Assembly (NCBI RefSeq): GCF_026210795.1
Contig: NC_089446.1
Location: forward strand, 1,332,001-1,396,000
Direction: 5' to 3'
Source of the DNA: Rhizophagus irregularis
Taxonomy: Eukaryota > Glomeromycota > Glomeromycetes > Glomerales > Glomeraceae
DNA: 64,000 nucleotides
Numbering within the stretch: position 1 is the stretch's first letter; each line of letters begins with the position of its first letter. The position numbers were made by a program, and so were the translations under genes. Shown here piece by piece: positions 11,695-23,145 of this stretch. The notes beneath the pieces are model-generated. The model was given only the letters and a program-made list of their open reading frames with translations. It did no database searches and had not been told where the DNA came from.

Positions 11695-11817
11695 GATTTG
11701 CGTCAGATGACGCCGGTCTACATTATCGGCCCAATATTGCCCAATATTATAATGCCTTAAGTAGGTTGGCCAGCATTGTCGTTATCTGACGCAGTTAGCT
11801 GTCAGCTGACGCAAATC
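11695..11817. mobile_element. Small inverted-repeat element with GCGTCAG ends
   Basis: GATTTGCGTCAGATGAC (11695-11711) pairs with its reverse complement at 11801-11817 with one mismatch. Extra copies of GCGTCAGA flank the left arm (11683) and a matching TCTGACGC lies at 11785. The middle includes a short ATATTGCCCAATATT direct repeat. It looks like a short non-autonomous element. No clear target duplication. Confidence 0.5.
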
Positions 11818-12639
11818 TCAAGTTTTGTATATATATTTTCTATTTATGCACGCATATAGAGGTGGTATTTGATATTTGAATTCAAAATCTACACATAAGT
11901 ACAAATATTAATTCCGGATTTACAGTAAAATAAAAAATCATCTTTAGTTGCGATTTGGTTTAATGAACTTAACCTCATTCGTGAATCTTTGATTCCATTT
12001 CGTCATTTTCGACTATTCCGCAAGTTAAATTATTATTGAACAAGATAATTTATTATTCTTTGTGTGTCTAATGATTTAAAGTTTAATTACAGATTAAAAT
12101 AATTCGATTTGATTCTACTTGTTTTTTTTTTTCATCTTCGAAAAAACAACAATTTATGAGATTTTATAAATCAAATCCTTTTCTATAACGTGAATTACGT
12201 CTCATTTATTTTTCGTTTTGCATTTATTTAAGTAATTACTAATTCGTTTCTTTTATTTCCCCCATCACAGATTTTTCTTGCCTCTTATTATTACACATAA
12301 ATTCATCTCTCTCCTTTTTTTTATAATGGGGAATTTACCAAAGAATTTCCTTATTGAAGACAACTACTTTTAGGTAGCATAATTGAATAAAAATGTTTAA
12401 AAAATTCCCCCTTCTTTTAAAATTAAAATCATTTTCCAATCTTCAATTACTATAATTATTATTTGAAAAAAAAAAAAATTGTTTCCAGAATCCGGAGTAA
12501 CCAAATATTTAATATTCATTAAAAAGTTTCTTTTCTCGGGTTTCTTTTTAATGTTATTATTCTTTTTCCATTTTTCTTTTTATTTTTATTTTTGCTCTTA
12601 AACCGTTAATTTTTTCTAATAATTATTGCGAATTTTATA

Positions 12640-13800
12640 TTTTAGAACACGTGCAACCATCTCAATCCCAATCCGATGATATTCACATGATTGATAACGA
12701 AATGTTGTCGAAATATTTTTCATGTATGAATAATACAATATATTCAACTAATAACGACAGTAATAAAGATTCTCTTGTGGTAACTGGGAATTCCGGTTTG
12801 CAATCATATCATCACCAACAAGATCTTGCGGAATACTACGCTCATACACATACCGTTTTATTTTGAGAATAACAATGTCTACAGCCATTACATTATGTTC
12901 CTTATCAAATCACCTGATTACCAATTTTATTATTATTATTTAGGTCTACTTAAATCATTCAAATTGTTACGATCAAGTTCGTTATATAATGGTTATTTTC
13001 TGATAATTCTCATAATCAATACGATCAAAATGAATGGCCTGTTACATTATCCGTAATATATCATATTTTTTTTTCTTTATCGTAATGAAGGATGATAATT
13101 CCAAAAAAATTTATATATAAATATATACTGTATATATATATAAACATGGGACTTACGCAAATGGTTTTGGGAAGTTCATTTCCATCTCCGGATCTTTTAA
13201 CGATACCGGTATCTACTACATTTAATCCGGTATGTAATTTCCTGTACACCAAACAAATCATGACGCAGAAAAACGTTTTGTTTTGGGTATCGACAACCTA
13301 GGTATAATGTAATACGAACGCCGATAATGTTTCGCTGCGCCACTTCTAATTAATATGCTGAATACTATAACTTTTAAATGGGAGAGCCAACTTAAGTTTG
13401 CTTATACACGGAGACCTTGTAAGTACAAATTATTTATATGATATAAAATATATTTAATTAATATGCATTCAACACATTCTTTTTTTTAGCATTCTGAAAA
13501 TATCTTAATACAAAGAGTTACAATAAAATTCTTCAGTATCACTTAAAACTACTTATGTATTTAGCCGAAGATGCTGTGCAATGATTATATGTGATCCAAT
13601 ATGTTAATAGACTTCGCGATAAAGCCTTCCTCTATGAACAATACTGCTCGCAAGCTTCTATGTTATCTGGCATATGCGTTCAGTCAGGTTTTTCTAATCA
13701 GACGTTTACTTTCAGGCATTGTGTTCTATTATATACGTCCAGTCTTTAAAAATCACGAACCCGATATGAGCAAATACAAATACTTTATTTAATTTTTTGA
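12640..13800 (+). pseudogene. Possible fragmented gene, unknown family
   Basis: Coding-like segments occur in order on the plus strand. An acceptor at ~12643 (TTATATTTTAG) opens a frame reading VQPSQSQSDDIHMIDNEMLS on to SYHHQQDLAEYYAH and ends at 12864. After a frame change, text such as QYDQNEWPVTLSVI (~13019-13060) follows. Another block, LTQMVLGSSFPSPDLL (~13150-13230), ends at a GTATGT donor (~13231). The last block reads NRLRDKAFLYEQYCSQASML (~13605-13740). Composition rich in Gln, Ser and Asn would suit a fungal transcription factor, but no DNA-binding domain is visible. At least one frame change lies near 12860. It could also be a real gene with more introns than I resolved. Confidence 0.35.
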
Positions 13801-13948
13801 TACACTTGCATATAATTAAATGGAATTCGAAACAAAGTTCTCATGATATGTTACTCTATTCATTTACTTAACACGTATAATAATTAAAATTCGCGTTTTT
13901 TTTGTTTCTTCTTTTTTTTACTTCTTTTTTTACTTCTTCCTTCTCTTT

Positions 13949-15545
13949 CTATATCACTAGAGAGCCTTTTTGCAGGTACAGTTGATGGGTCTGATCATCA
14001 GCTAATGGTGTGATTAATGGTTCATACATATTATTTTTAATTTCATCAATATTAGAAAACCTATGTTCGTCCCGTTGAGGAAGCGTGAGCGTGTGTTTCT
14101 CATTGGAATCTATAGGAACGAGCATCAAAGTCTCCTCCATGTCGTAACATCTGGTGAGCGATTGACTCAAAATAACTGCCTAGGGCTGAATTACTTTTGC
14201 CTACGTTCAAGACTTCATCTAGATCCATAAACAATTTATCGTTATTATCCTTTTGACATTCCTAGTTACCTCTTCAACCACATAATCAGACGCAATTTTC
14301 TGCGTATATAATTGACACGTTACTAAATGACGGTTCATTATAATATCTACTTGTTGCTCTAATATAATCTTTACTAGGAGTAATATTAGTATTCGATTTT
14401 TTCGCCACCTCCAATTTCTTCATCATCTTCGACCCCTTCATTTTCAGCATCATCTCTCTGCTGGTAAGTTAGTCCAAATATGGACAAGTTTGCGACTTAC
14501 ATCATCTTTGCTATCGCTTCCACCAATATATCTAAATATTTTTTCATCGCATAATCCAATTGCATCTTTGAGCTGATGTTGAATGTCCATGTCCAGAACA
14601 CCCACCAAAACATACCTAGGGATCCCTCCCCATTCTTTAAACAACTTATGAACCTTATCAACACTAAGGTTTTGAAAAGTTCACTCCTGCATATATTGAT
14701 TTCATTCCAGGACCACACCGACATGTATCGTACGGTTGGAATCTTTTTATTGAATTCCTTGTAATGAGCTTTCAATGGAGAGCAGGTAAGAATTGTTTTG
14801 GCCTCAACTATATCTGGATCTCTACCATCCACGATATACCAAACGCTAGAATCATCAAGTCTTGTTAAGATAAAAGGCCTCTTCGTGATCAAATAAAATA
14901 ATTCGACTTGGTTCATTCGTGGTACGGATTTAATATTGCGAGATAATAAAGCAGGTAGTATCCGAAGAAAGTTTTCCCAATTCCCGGGTTTCCTGAGATA
15001 CGCAATCATCTTACATTATCATCAAAAACTATTGCGATTAGGTCATTATGATATTTACGAATGAAGAGTTTTGAAGGTTCGCTATTTTTTCCAAAAAAAA
15101 TGACTTTCCAGATAGCTCAAAGAGCAAATTATCATCATCCATATAAATAATGTATTCTTCAAAGCTTTCCAAAAGTTCGTTAGCTTTTCATGCACAATCT
15201 TTATGTACATGCCGTGAGACTCTGTATAATAGGAATTAGAGAAAAAACAGTGTAAGCTGAATGGTTATAAAAAGTTAATATGTGTGTTGACTTTGTTACG
15301 ACTCACTTACCAGCAACGGGTTGCTCTACAGTCTACAATAACGCGAATGTGTTTTTTTGGGCGAGTTTGACGATAAGAAGCAAAGTGTTTGGTATTATAT
15401 GATTATATATCAGACAGGCAAATCACCCGAAGCAACGTTGACCCTCCATAGAGTGAGTTGAGTGGCTTTTACGTTCTCAGCGTTAGGAAGCTCCTATAAG
15501 ATAGCCTTTTTAAGGTCGTTATCAGCTCCAATAGTAATTGATCAG
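13949..15545 (-). pseudogene. Crinkler (CRN)-type protein pseudogene
   Basis: Crinklers are modular eukaryotic proteins with a ubiquitin-like N-terminal domain and varied C-terminal domains. On the minus strand the end of that N-terminal domain is visible at about 15545-15430 (DLKKAIL, then ATQLTLWRVNVASGDLP). Further down come DDSSVWYIVDGRDPDIVEAK and VRYMSVWSWNEINICR (14497-15009). After a frame change near 14680 come LFKEWGGIPRYVL and DVSRKLVHIWTNLP (14450-14680). Then GSYFESIAHQMLRHGGDFDA (~14110-14190) precedes the end. The SVWYIVDG...VWSWNEI...WGGIPRYVL order is what I recall of the RHS/NTPase-like Crinkler C-terminal class; that class name is from memory. Stops and frameshifts are numerous, including after 15010 and near 14200. 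Non-functional. Confidence 0.65.
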
Positions 15546-15943
15546 TTACACTGCATGCAGCGTATTTTAAATCAGATTAATTAGTCAATGAAAATTATAA
15601 AAATTTGTAAAAAATTTAGATTAACCAATAAAAATTTATGTCCGTTCATTATGTGAATTTTTTATTATTATTTCAATAAATATAACTTGCTATGTTTTGA
15701 TCATCGAATGATCATACTGAAGTTATGCGGCAAAGTAAAAATAAAAGAATTATAGTCAACTTAAAAATAAAATAAAATAAAATAAAGTCAAGCGTAATCA
15801 GACATAATCTATTGTATCACAAAGTCACTTTAATATCATGTAAATTTAAATTTGAATTTAATATGGCGACTATATGTTTTGTTTATCTGGAATATTGTTA
15901 AATCAACCTATTAGATGTAGAAGTACTTGCGTGTTCACCTTTA

Positions 15944-16391
15944 TTAAAAAATATTAATCATGATACCATTGAAAGACACAATAGCTTTATAATTACTCAC
16001 CTGTAGTACATTCATAAGAATTCCCATGGTCCAGCGAAGAAAGGCCTTGTTATTTACATTTCTTTTCAGATTTTTCAATGTTATCTTGATTAAATCGTAA
16101 TCATTAATTTTTGACCAAGAAAACCAATGATGTCGCCTGATGTCCATTTTGAGGTGATTTATCATCTCGTCATGTTCCTGTACGTTTGAAGACTTTTTCT
16201 TCGAAGGCTAAAAAGCCAAAGCCAAAATTAACCCTTTTCCCACGACACACACGGAATATCGATTTGGCCCGAATTATGCTGATCATGCGTATGAGATGAA
16301 AATGAATTGGGTGGTCCATTCTTTTTACATTTAGCTGTAAATTATTAAAATTATAAGATTTTTCATGTAGGGTATCAAATCTGTTCACCAA
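15944..16391 (-). pseudogene. Frameshifted unidentified gene fragment
   Basis: The segment 16391-16170 (starts MVNRFDTLHEKSYNFNNLQL) ends KRTGT then stop. The next frame continues without a gap as EHDEMINHLKMDIRRHHWFS and reaches MGILMNVLQ followed by a good donor (GTGAGT, ~16003). Read together they look like one exon with a single frame change near 16168. Rich in basic and aromatic residues. No domain recognised. Confidence 0.35.
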
Positions 16392-16766
16392 AACATTATG
16401 TCAATTTACCAATTCGGCATTACGGCAATTCGGCATGTACTATTTTATATTTTAGATCAGATTTGGTGTATATATTTCGGCATTAGCACGGTGTATTGCC
16501 AAATTACCGTGAGTTAATTCGCCACCATGTATTAATCAATCGCTCACAATAATCATTATTACGCATAATTACAGTAAACTGCTCAAGAAATTGGTTATAA
16601 ATCATCTCGGTTGCTTTCATTTTTGATAAATTAGTGCAATCAAATTTAAATTATTTACGCTACGGAAATCAAAAGATTTCTTTATTATTAAAATCCAAAT
16701 TTATAATAAATAATTTTCGTTATACATTAAACTTTCATTTTAATACATGACAAATTCTGAACCTAT

Positions 16767-17110
16767 TCAGTTAATTAAAATATTACAATTAGGACAACCA
16801 GTAGCTTCATTATATTCTTCAATTATATACTAAAAGAAAAAAATTAATATCATAAGTTTAAAAACAAGGTAAAGTTATATAGTAATCAGAATATATAATT
16901 ACTTACCGGATGCCTTTGGAACAATGTCCTAATGAGTTAAAAATAATTAATAAAATTAATTTATTTTTAAGAGCATTAAAATAAGTTATGATAAACTTAC
17001 CTGATTTGTTAAGTTTTAAGTCTCGTAGTTTGATCAATTATTTCATTTCTGTCTCCCTCCGGTTAGATTTCAACCAACAGAAACGCATTGCAATTTGCAC
17101 GTCTCCACGT
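16767..17110 (-). pseudogene. Three-exon gene fragment with CWLKSNRRE motif
   Basis: On the minus strand the text AMRFCWLKSNRRETEMK is followed in frame by TAA, then LIKLRDLKLNKS and a GTAAGT donor (17000). A 22-nt microexon (16928-16907) and a last exon (16829-16767) have matching GT-AG sites. The last exon reads YIIEEYNEATGCPNCNILIN and stops at TGA. The Cys-Pro-x-Cys pair could bind a metal. A paralogous piece in the opposite orientation lies at ~20690-20790. Upstream, NVETCK joins one base out of frame. The stop and the frame change mark it as a pseudogene. Confidence 0.45.
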
Positions 17111-17149
17111 TACAATGGATGCAAAGAATATTAAAAAATGTAGAGATGA

Positions 17150-17450
17150 AGCAATGCAATTCTCGTAATTTTGAAGGATGTTTCTTATGCGTGTGGAGAG
17201 AATCGATTGCAATGTAATGTGATCATTTCAAAACCATTTGGCGAGCTACGTGAACTCGACACGTTCGGCTTTCCGGATTAATAGATGCACGATATTGGAT
17301 CCGAGTTGCCTTTCTTGATAAGATGGCTCTCGATCTTAAAGTTGGACCAAAATTCTTTGAAAAATACGAACACCTTTCAAAGTTTCAGAATATGATGAAA
17401 AAATTACATTGCAACAGCACGACGCGTTTCTGGCAGCTTTGAATCTACAA
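17150..17450 (+). pseudogene. Unidentified coding remnant
   Basis: Two open pieces on the plus strand: SKPFGELRELDTFGFPD (~17227-17277) and, in another frame, RYWIRVAFLDKMALDLKVGP running to EHLSKFQNMMKKLHCNS (~17290-17430). They are separated by a stop and a frame change. No family recognised. Confidence 0.35.
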
Positions 17451-17529
17451 CATACGTAAAAAATCGCGTTAAAGATATTACCAAAAAAAACAAAAAAAAA
17501 ATTTATTACATACATTCATTACTGTAACT

Positions 17530-18640
17530 AATTCCGTACAAATAAGTTCCATTTGATTTTCCCAGCATTCAACGTTACGTCTTATGTGGCCACATCGGCA
17601 CATCCTAATATAACATCCCCAATAGGAATTCACATTTAAGTGTCTCTTTAGTTTGATCTTTCCAGCATTAAAGGCAGAAAAGAAAAAAATATATATATCA
17701 CATAATAATTCTCGTTACATATTAAACACTCTTGATTTCAACTTTAAGGAATTTTATTATTCACTGCCCATCAACTCCATCTCCTAACTATATAAGATAA
17801 TAATGGTAAAAATAAAAATATAAACCAAACAATAATCCTCTTCCACAAACACTTGATCTCGACTTCATAAGAAGTAGCGTTCCTTCCAAGCTGAGACATA
17901 AAGACTACGCACTTCTCAATTATACGCTATTTACCAACCTTCCCATCTCCTTTAACTGCAAATACACCAAATAATAATCCTCGTTGCACACCAAACACCC
18001 TTGATTTCAACTTCATAAGAATTTAACGTTCCTTCCAAGCCAAGACACTAATACTAATTATAACGCTATCCGTCAACTATAACCTTCCCCATCTTTAACC
18101 ACAAATACATCAAATAACAAATCTCGTTGCGCATCAAGCTCAACTCCATCAATAAGGAATTTAACGTTCTTTCTACATCGCAAGACAAAGCAAATAACCA
18201 ATTATACATTATCCATCAACTCATATTTTCCTCATCTTCTCTAACTATAAAAAAGAAAAATACATCGAATAATAATCCATGTTGCACATCAAACACTCCT
18301 CGTTTCTTCCGCATCATATAACCAAGGAATAAATAGAACACACTCTATTATATGTTACCCATCAACTCGTACACTTTCCCATCTCTTTTAACTACAAATA
18401 CATTAAATGGTGATCCTCGTCCTACACTAAACACTTTATAACAATTTCATAGAAAATTTAACATTCCAAGCTAAGACATAAATACTACACATTCAATTAT
18501 ACGCTACTATCAACTCCCCTAACTTCACAATATAAGAAAGAAAAAATATATCAAATTATATTTCTCATTACACGCAAAACACTCTTGATCACAACTTCAT
18601 CAATAAGGTATTATTAAACTTCCATTACTATAACCATGCA
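17530..18640. repeat. Diverged tandem repeat, ~130-155-bp units
   Basis: About eight degenerate units share the phrases TTCATAAGGAATTTAACGTTCCTTCC, AAGACATAAATACTAC, CAATTATACGCTAT, CATCAACTC, CATCTCCTTTAACTAC and AATAATCCTCGTTGCACATC, each with local changes. Unit anchors fall near 17735, 17865, 18010, 18148, 18310, 18440 and 18593. C is much more frequent than G on the plus strand. An open frame at 18127-18321 is a by-product of this composition and is not a gene. Confidence 0.75.
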
Positions 18641-18642
18641 GG

Positions 18643-18870
18643 CACGGAAGATATTGCATCAGCAGCTTTTACAAAAGATCCTACAGTTGCAAATTTTCCT
18701 AAAATAACTTTTTGGTAATGACTAACGAGTTCAAGACGATGAATTTCACAATTGGCTTCTCCAATGAATTCGTTCACGTTGAATTTGTAAATTCTCCCTC
18801 CTTGCAATTGTTATAATTCTTGATCTGGCTTGTTCATTTGAGGTATTCTGAACTGAAATTTCGTTAGAAC
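18643..18870 (-). pseudogene. Unidentified protein fragment with nonsense codon
   Basis: The minus strand reads RIPQMNKPDQEL, an in-frame TAA, then QLQGGRIYKFNVNEFIGEAN, CEIHRLELVSHYQKVILGKF and ATVGSFVKAADAISSVPAWL before a stop. The amino-acid pattern is coding-like. No family recognised. It is bordered upstream by a short GTTAGAACTRG microrepeat (18862-18897). Confidence 0.45.
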
Positions 18871-18984
18871 TAGTTAGAACCAGTTAGAACTGGTTAAACT
18901 CCCAAGACTCAATAATCAAAAGCCTCTAAATCTAAAGCTTCTATTAAGAAACTTTCTAATGCAATCCCCTGCCTCATCAAAAAC

Positions 18985-19722
18985 CTCACAATTATTGACA
19001 GAACATATCACAAAGATCTCAGAAAGTTCATGTAATTAAAATCTCTTAAAGATTTGGAAAAGGAAAGACATCATTAAATACGTAGGTATGTTGTTCGACA
19101 TATTTCGCCAAGTCATTCTGAAAGTATTTCAGTCATAATACAGTCAGACCTCCATATAATCAAAGACCGCATAATTATTGACAGAACATATCACAAAGAT
19201 CTCAGAGAGTTCATGTAATTAAAATCTCTTAAAGATTTGGAAAAGGAAAGACATCATTAAATACGTAAGTATGTTGTTCGACATATTTCGCCAAGTCATT
19301 CTGAAAGTATTTCAGTCATAATACAGTCAGACCTCCATATAATCAAAGACCGCATAATTATTGACAGAACATATCACAAAGATCTCAGAGAGTTCATGTA
19401 ATTAAAATCTCTTAAAGATTTGGAAAAGGAAAGACATCATTAAATACGTAAGTATGTTGTTCGACATATTTCGCCAAGTTATTCTGAAAGTATTTCAGTT
19501 ATAATACAGTCAGACCTCCATATAATCAAAGACCGCATAATTATTGACAGAACATATCACAAAGATCTCAGAGAGTTCATGTAATTAAAATCTCTTAAAG
19601 ATTTGGAAAAGGAAAGACATCATTAAATACGTAAGTATGTTGTTCGACATATTTCGCCAAGTCATTCTGAAAGTATTTCAGTCATAATACAGTCAGACCT
19701 CCATATAATCAAAGACCGCACA
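18985..19722. repeat. Tandem array, four 183-bp units
   Basis: ATTATTGACAGAACATATCA starts units at 18991, 19174, 19357 and 19540, a constant 183-base period. Units are nearly identical. Each ends with ATACAGTCAGACCTCCATAT, the terminal sequence of the pogo-like elements found at 54654 and 55898. A partial fifth unit with the same end sequence (19797-19820) is diverged. The array has probably grown by unequal exchange around a pogo-type terminus. Confidence 0.92.
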
Positions 19723-20559
19723 AGCCTCATCAAATACGAACGGGCGTCGTTCGATACAATTTATCAATGTTAGATTTATTAACCAAAAGTATGAATACAG
19801 TCAAACCTCCATATAATCACTCTATATAAGAACGCCTCCTTATAAGCACCTATTTTTGCTTAATTTTAATAATTGGGATTCTGTTATTAATCACTTAACG
19901 TTTTCACACTGCTGAACAATCAATCTTGTTTATTGTTATTTAAAGGTGAAAACAACGCGAAGAACGGAAGTCATGCACGATGCCTAAACTGCAATAAATT
20001 TCACGTGATAAGTACTTTCGATTAATTTTGTAGATCAACCAATAATATTTTTCGAAAGTGTTTAGAATAAATATTCACAGTCACCCTTAAGTCCTTAACA
20101 CATAATACGATGTATGCAAAAATCATAGCTTTCACACAATTTATAACATGGAGTAAGTTTTTTTTAGGTCTATTTTAAAAGAAATTTTTATATGTATTTA
20201 GCATTTTCTAACCTTTAAGTGAATTTCTTTTAAGCTTTGATTTAGCAAAAATAGTTCTCTTTTCTCTTTGCTATAATGATACCGGCAATATCTACATTCA
20301 CAAGTTCCAATAATATAACTTTTGACCGACTATTTGACATTATCTCTATTCATAATAGAAACTATTACTGTAGTCCCTTTTAACAATGGCATAATTAATG
20401 TATAAATTAATGTAAATTACATATTTTTTATTGATCAAAATGGAAAGGAATTCAATTGGAACTTTTTTCTCAACCATTAATATGTTCGTTCATATCATGA
20501 CAAGAGAATGAAATAGTCAACTTACCGATAGTGTGATTTCAATCCAAGGAAAGGTATTT
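19723..20559. other. Intergenic with diverged pogo-like end
   Basis: 19795-19870 carries ACAGTCAAACCTCCATATAA and then ACTCTATATAAGAACGCCTC, resembling a pogo-type terminus and its sub-repeats. The rest is AT-rich without a supported gene. Confidence 0.4.
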
Positions 20560-20800
20560 GCTATTTTGTAACGAAGAAAAAACTGAACTAGAAGAGGAGC
20601 TAGCAGTAAAGGAAAGAATTATTGAGGTGGCAAATGAAAACTTGAACAACATACAAGAAGAAAAGGAGCTACAAATATTCTTTGAACCCCTTGTGATGTA
20701 GAGACGTGCAAAGTTGCAATGCGTTTATGTTGGTTGAAATCTAACCGGAGGGAGACTCCCACGTTCGAATGTGTCAAAAAGAGGACATGACATCGGATCT
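20560..20800 (+). pseudogene. Gene fragment with CWLKSNRRE motif, plus strand
   Basis: A helical charged block reads NEEKTELEEELAVKERIIEV and continues ANENLNNIQEEKELQIFFEP (~20570-20690). After a frame change, DVETCKVAMRLCWLKSNRRE follows (20697-20755). The last part is the inverted paralogue of the fragment at 17104-17051. The family is unknown. It is interrupted and not functional as it stands. Confidence 0.4.
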
Positions 20801-20893
20801 AAACGTTCAGCGGCAGCATGGGGAAGTTTTGCAACGTTACTACCGCTCCTTGTAACTTGGCGGAACGAATACAAAGGTGTTATATATATTTTA

Positions 20894-21480
20894 CTAATTT
20901 ACACGCGAAAAAAAAAAAATATTAAGAAAACATGAATACCTCTCAATATTTGGTGCTACACTACAAACATCACCAAATTCTTCATGAGGGAGTTTAGCAT
21001 CAATCTGAGCAAGTGCGAAGTCCAATTTATTTAGATCATGTGGTGGTTTCGAAAGTTTCGTTGTTAAATCGACAAAATACGCAAGCATCGAATCTGCTTC
21101 TTTGAATATTACGGAACCTTCCCGATGGAATTTGAATGCATTATAAATAATCTGTGCTAAATCATCATAGAATTTTGAAACTGCACCATCGTATTCTCCT
21201 GCCCAAAGATTATGTTCAACCGTTGTCAAATCCATCAAACGTGTAACGATTTGGTTAAGCAGATTCGTCTACAGGATTGACAAAAGGGCGACACCGTGCT
21301 TGAGAAACAAAACATCCAGCATATATGTCCCAAGACGAAGAAATAGCTCACGACTTAATATTTGATCGTTTAAACAAAGCGATTCCAGATATTTTCGCAG
21401 CGCTATCGTCTGTTTTGGCTCTGGTTTGGGTACATCAGGAACCGTGAGCGAAATTCTGATGGAACATTCGCAAAGACAGC
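20894..21480 (-). pseudogene. Bromodomain protein fragment
   Basis: Bromodomains bind acetyl-lysine on histones. The minus strand 21238-20940 reads MDLTTVEHNLWAGEYDGAVS, then KFYDDLAQIIYNAFKFHREG and SVIFKEADSMLAYF. This matches the second half of a bromodomain (MDLTTI...YN...FN--GS), with the Asn-bearing helix preserved as IYNAFKFH. The first half is damaged: PFVNPVDES then a stop just upstream (~21255-21290), and the ZA-loop part is missing. Further upstream, PDVPKPEPKQTIALRKYLES to LGTYMLDVLFLKHG (21300-21450) is open in another frame. A GTATTC donor (20939) ends the exon. Truncated relative to a normal ~110-residue domain. Confidence 0.6.
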
Positions 21481-22023
21481 ATGCTATAGAATTATGTTCT
21501 ATCCATCTTTAGACCAGGAAATAAAGAATATATCTGCGAGAAAAATTACTTTTTTAGCATTTTATTGCTATCACGAAAGGATAATGACATAAGATACCAT
21601 TACCTAAACGCCTCTAAGTCAGCCTCCTTGCTATGAAGATTTTTTTTTTTTACCTGATTTATTACTAGTTGTATAAAAATAGAGCTTTCCTTACGTTGTC
21701 ACATATTCCTTATTAACCTTATTATTAAATTGGACGAAACAAATAATGGTGATGACATAAAGTAGACCAATGGTGAATATTTATAATTTGAGGCCTCGTT
21801 GAGTATTTACAACTTACAAGCAAGTTAAAATTTTAATTGATACTTGCTGGATTATTGTACAAAATTCCTCTGCATTTCTCTCATTGACAAATTACACTTT
21901 ATTCATTTGGATCGGATAGTACTATTGTTGAATATCAATAACAGCAACAAATACGTTTAAGTAGAACAACTTTCAATTACCGGTTATCAATTTGTGAAGA
22001 CTAAACCGCTACGTGTCTTACAG
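21481..22023. other. Intergenic, no gene seen
   Basis: AT-rich between the bromodomain fragment (minus strand) and the fragment that starts at 22024 (plus strand). No supported frame. Confidence 0.4.
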
Positions 22024-22380
22024 CCAAAGCACAGACTTAGTGAAATCAATTATAAGACGTGATGACTTATGGTTTCATAAACTCTATGATGGTCTAAAAC
22101 TCACTTCTATAGATCTTGATCAAGCATTTTACCATTATCTTCATGAAGATAATTTAAATATTCTAAACCTTTGGACAATTGGTTCGGTAATACGTGTTCA
22201 GGATCCTAATCATGCTATGAAATTGCTGTTAAGACTGATGCTTATTTAGCGCAACATCAGTTCGATATTTAGTTTTCTTTAACTAATTAATCACCGTTTA
22301 AGAATGATGGATGATGTTGCAGCATATAGAACTTTTCTTCAAGGGAGAATCAATAAAGAATTGAGTGTGGCAAGTTAATC
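22024..22380 (+). pseudogene. Unidentified exon, frameshifted
   Basis: After an acceptor (TTACAG, ends 22023) the frame reads STDLVKSIIRRDDLWFHKLY, DGLKLTSIDLDQAFYHYLHE and DNLNILNLWTIGSVIRVQDP. The natural continuation (YEIAVKTDAYLAQHQFDI) is one base off, near 22215. A last open block, HRLRMMDDVAAYRTFLQGRI (~22290-22370), is in yet another register. Clear coding texture, unknown family. Confidence 0.45.
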
Positions 22381-22879
22381 ACCAGCCTTCCCAAACTAGA
22401 GCACCATAATAAGTGTTATTAAAGATGTCTCACTCCTAATACCATCTTTCCCTAGCTCCCTCTATTTTAAACTACTAGCTAGAAGATAGAATGTGTCCCC
22501 TGTCTGTATTCCCATCACACTGAAAACAATGTATGAAGAAATTCAGTCAGGTATCGAAACGAACTCTTGATTTATCTTTTAGTGAGCAATTTATTTTTAT
22601 TAGAACTAAATAGAATTTGATTTATTAATATTATTATATTTATATTATTAGGTAATTACCATTATAGTTAGAAACGAATTGGCGGAACCTCCTTTCTCAT
22701 TCCACCTTCTATTAATCCTTAATCATTCTACCTCAATACTAACTTCTTTACCGTCATATCAACTACAAATCATATCACATATTTCTTGTAATCCTTTTAT
22801 ACTTTATTAAATTTTATTACATATATTCTTATATTCCTTTAAAAACTTTTTTTACACTCCTTTTTAATATTTGACACCT
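22381..22879. other. AT-rich intergenic, no gene seen
   Basis: No supported reading frame or repeat beyond simple AT-rich sequence. Confidence 0.4.
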
Positions 22880-23145
22880 CTAAAAATTTTAAAACAAGTA
22901 GAAATTGAAGAAAATAAAGTAGAAATTTTAAGAAGAGGATCAAGTATTAAAAACACATCGGGAGAAAATCAAATATCAGATGAAAGCGAGACACCTGAAA
23001 AAAGTACCAAGTTCTGAAATACTAAATGAGAAAGAGGAAATTGAAGTCAATTTTAGACTAATTTTGAAGACTTGTGGTGAGGAGAAAGATATAAATATAG
23101 AGGGGTTTACGACTTCATCTGGTAATAACAATGTGTATCGATAAT
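22880..23145 (+). pseudogene. Unidentified acidic gene fragment
   Basis: The frame reads KQVEIEENKVEILRRGSSIK and GENQISDESETPEK, then changes register near 23010 to SSEILNEKEEIEVNFRLILK, TCGEEKDINIEGFTTSSGNN before a stop. Charged and Ser/Thr-rich. No domain recognised. Confidence 0.35.

Larger units (their letters stand above)
10730..12639. other. AT-rich intergenic with three inverted repeats
   Basis: Apart from the hairpins at 11193, 11424 and 11695, no gene is supported. The stretch 12240-12640 is pyrimidine-rich (CTTTTATTTCCCCCATCACAG, TCTCTCCTTTTTTTT), as often seen in fungal promoters or 5' UTRs. It leads into the possible gene at 12640. Confidence 0.4.

Noticed and set aside
18127-18321. 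Open frame of 64 codons in the tandem-repeat region
   Set aside because: It follows the repeat composition (C-rich, G-poor), is not conserved between units and has no coding texture.
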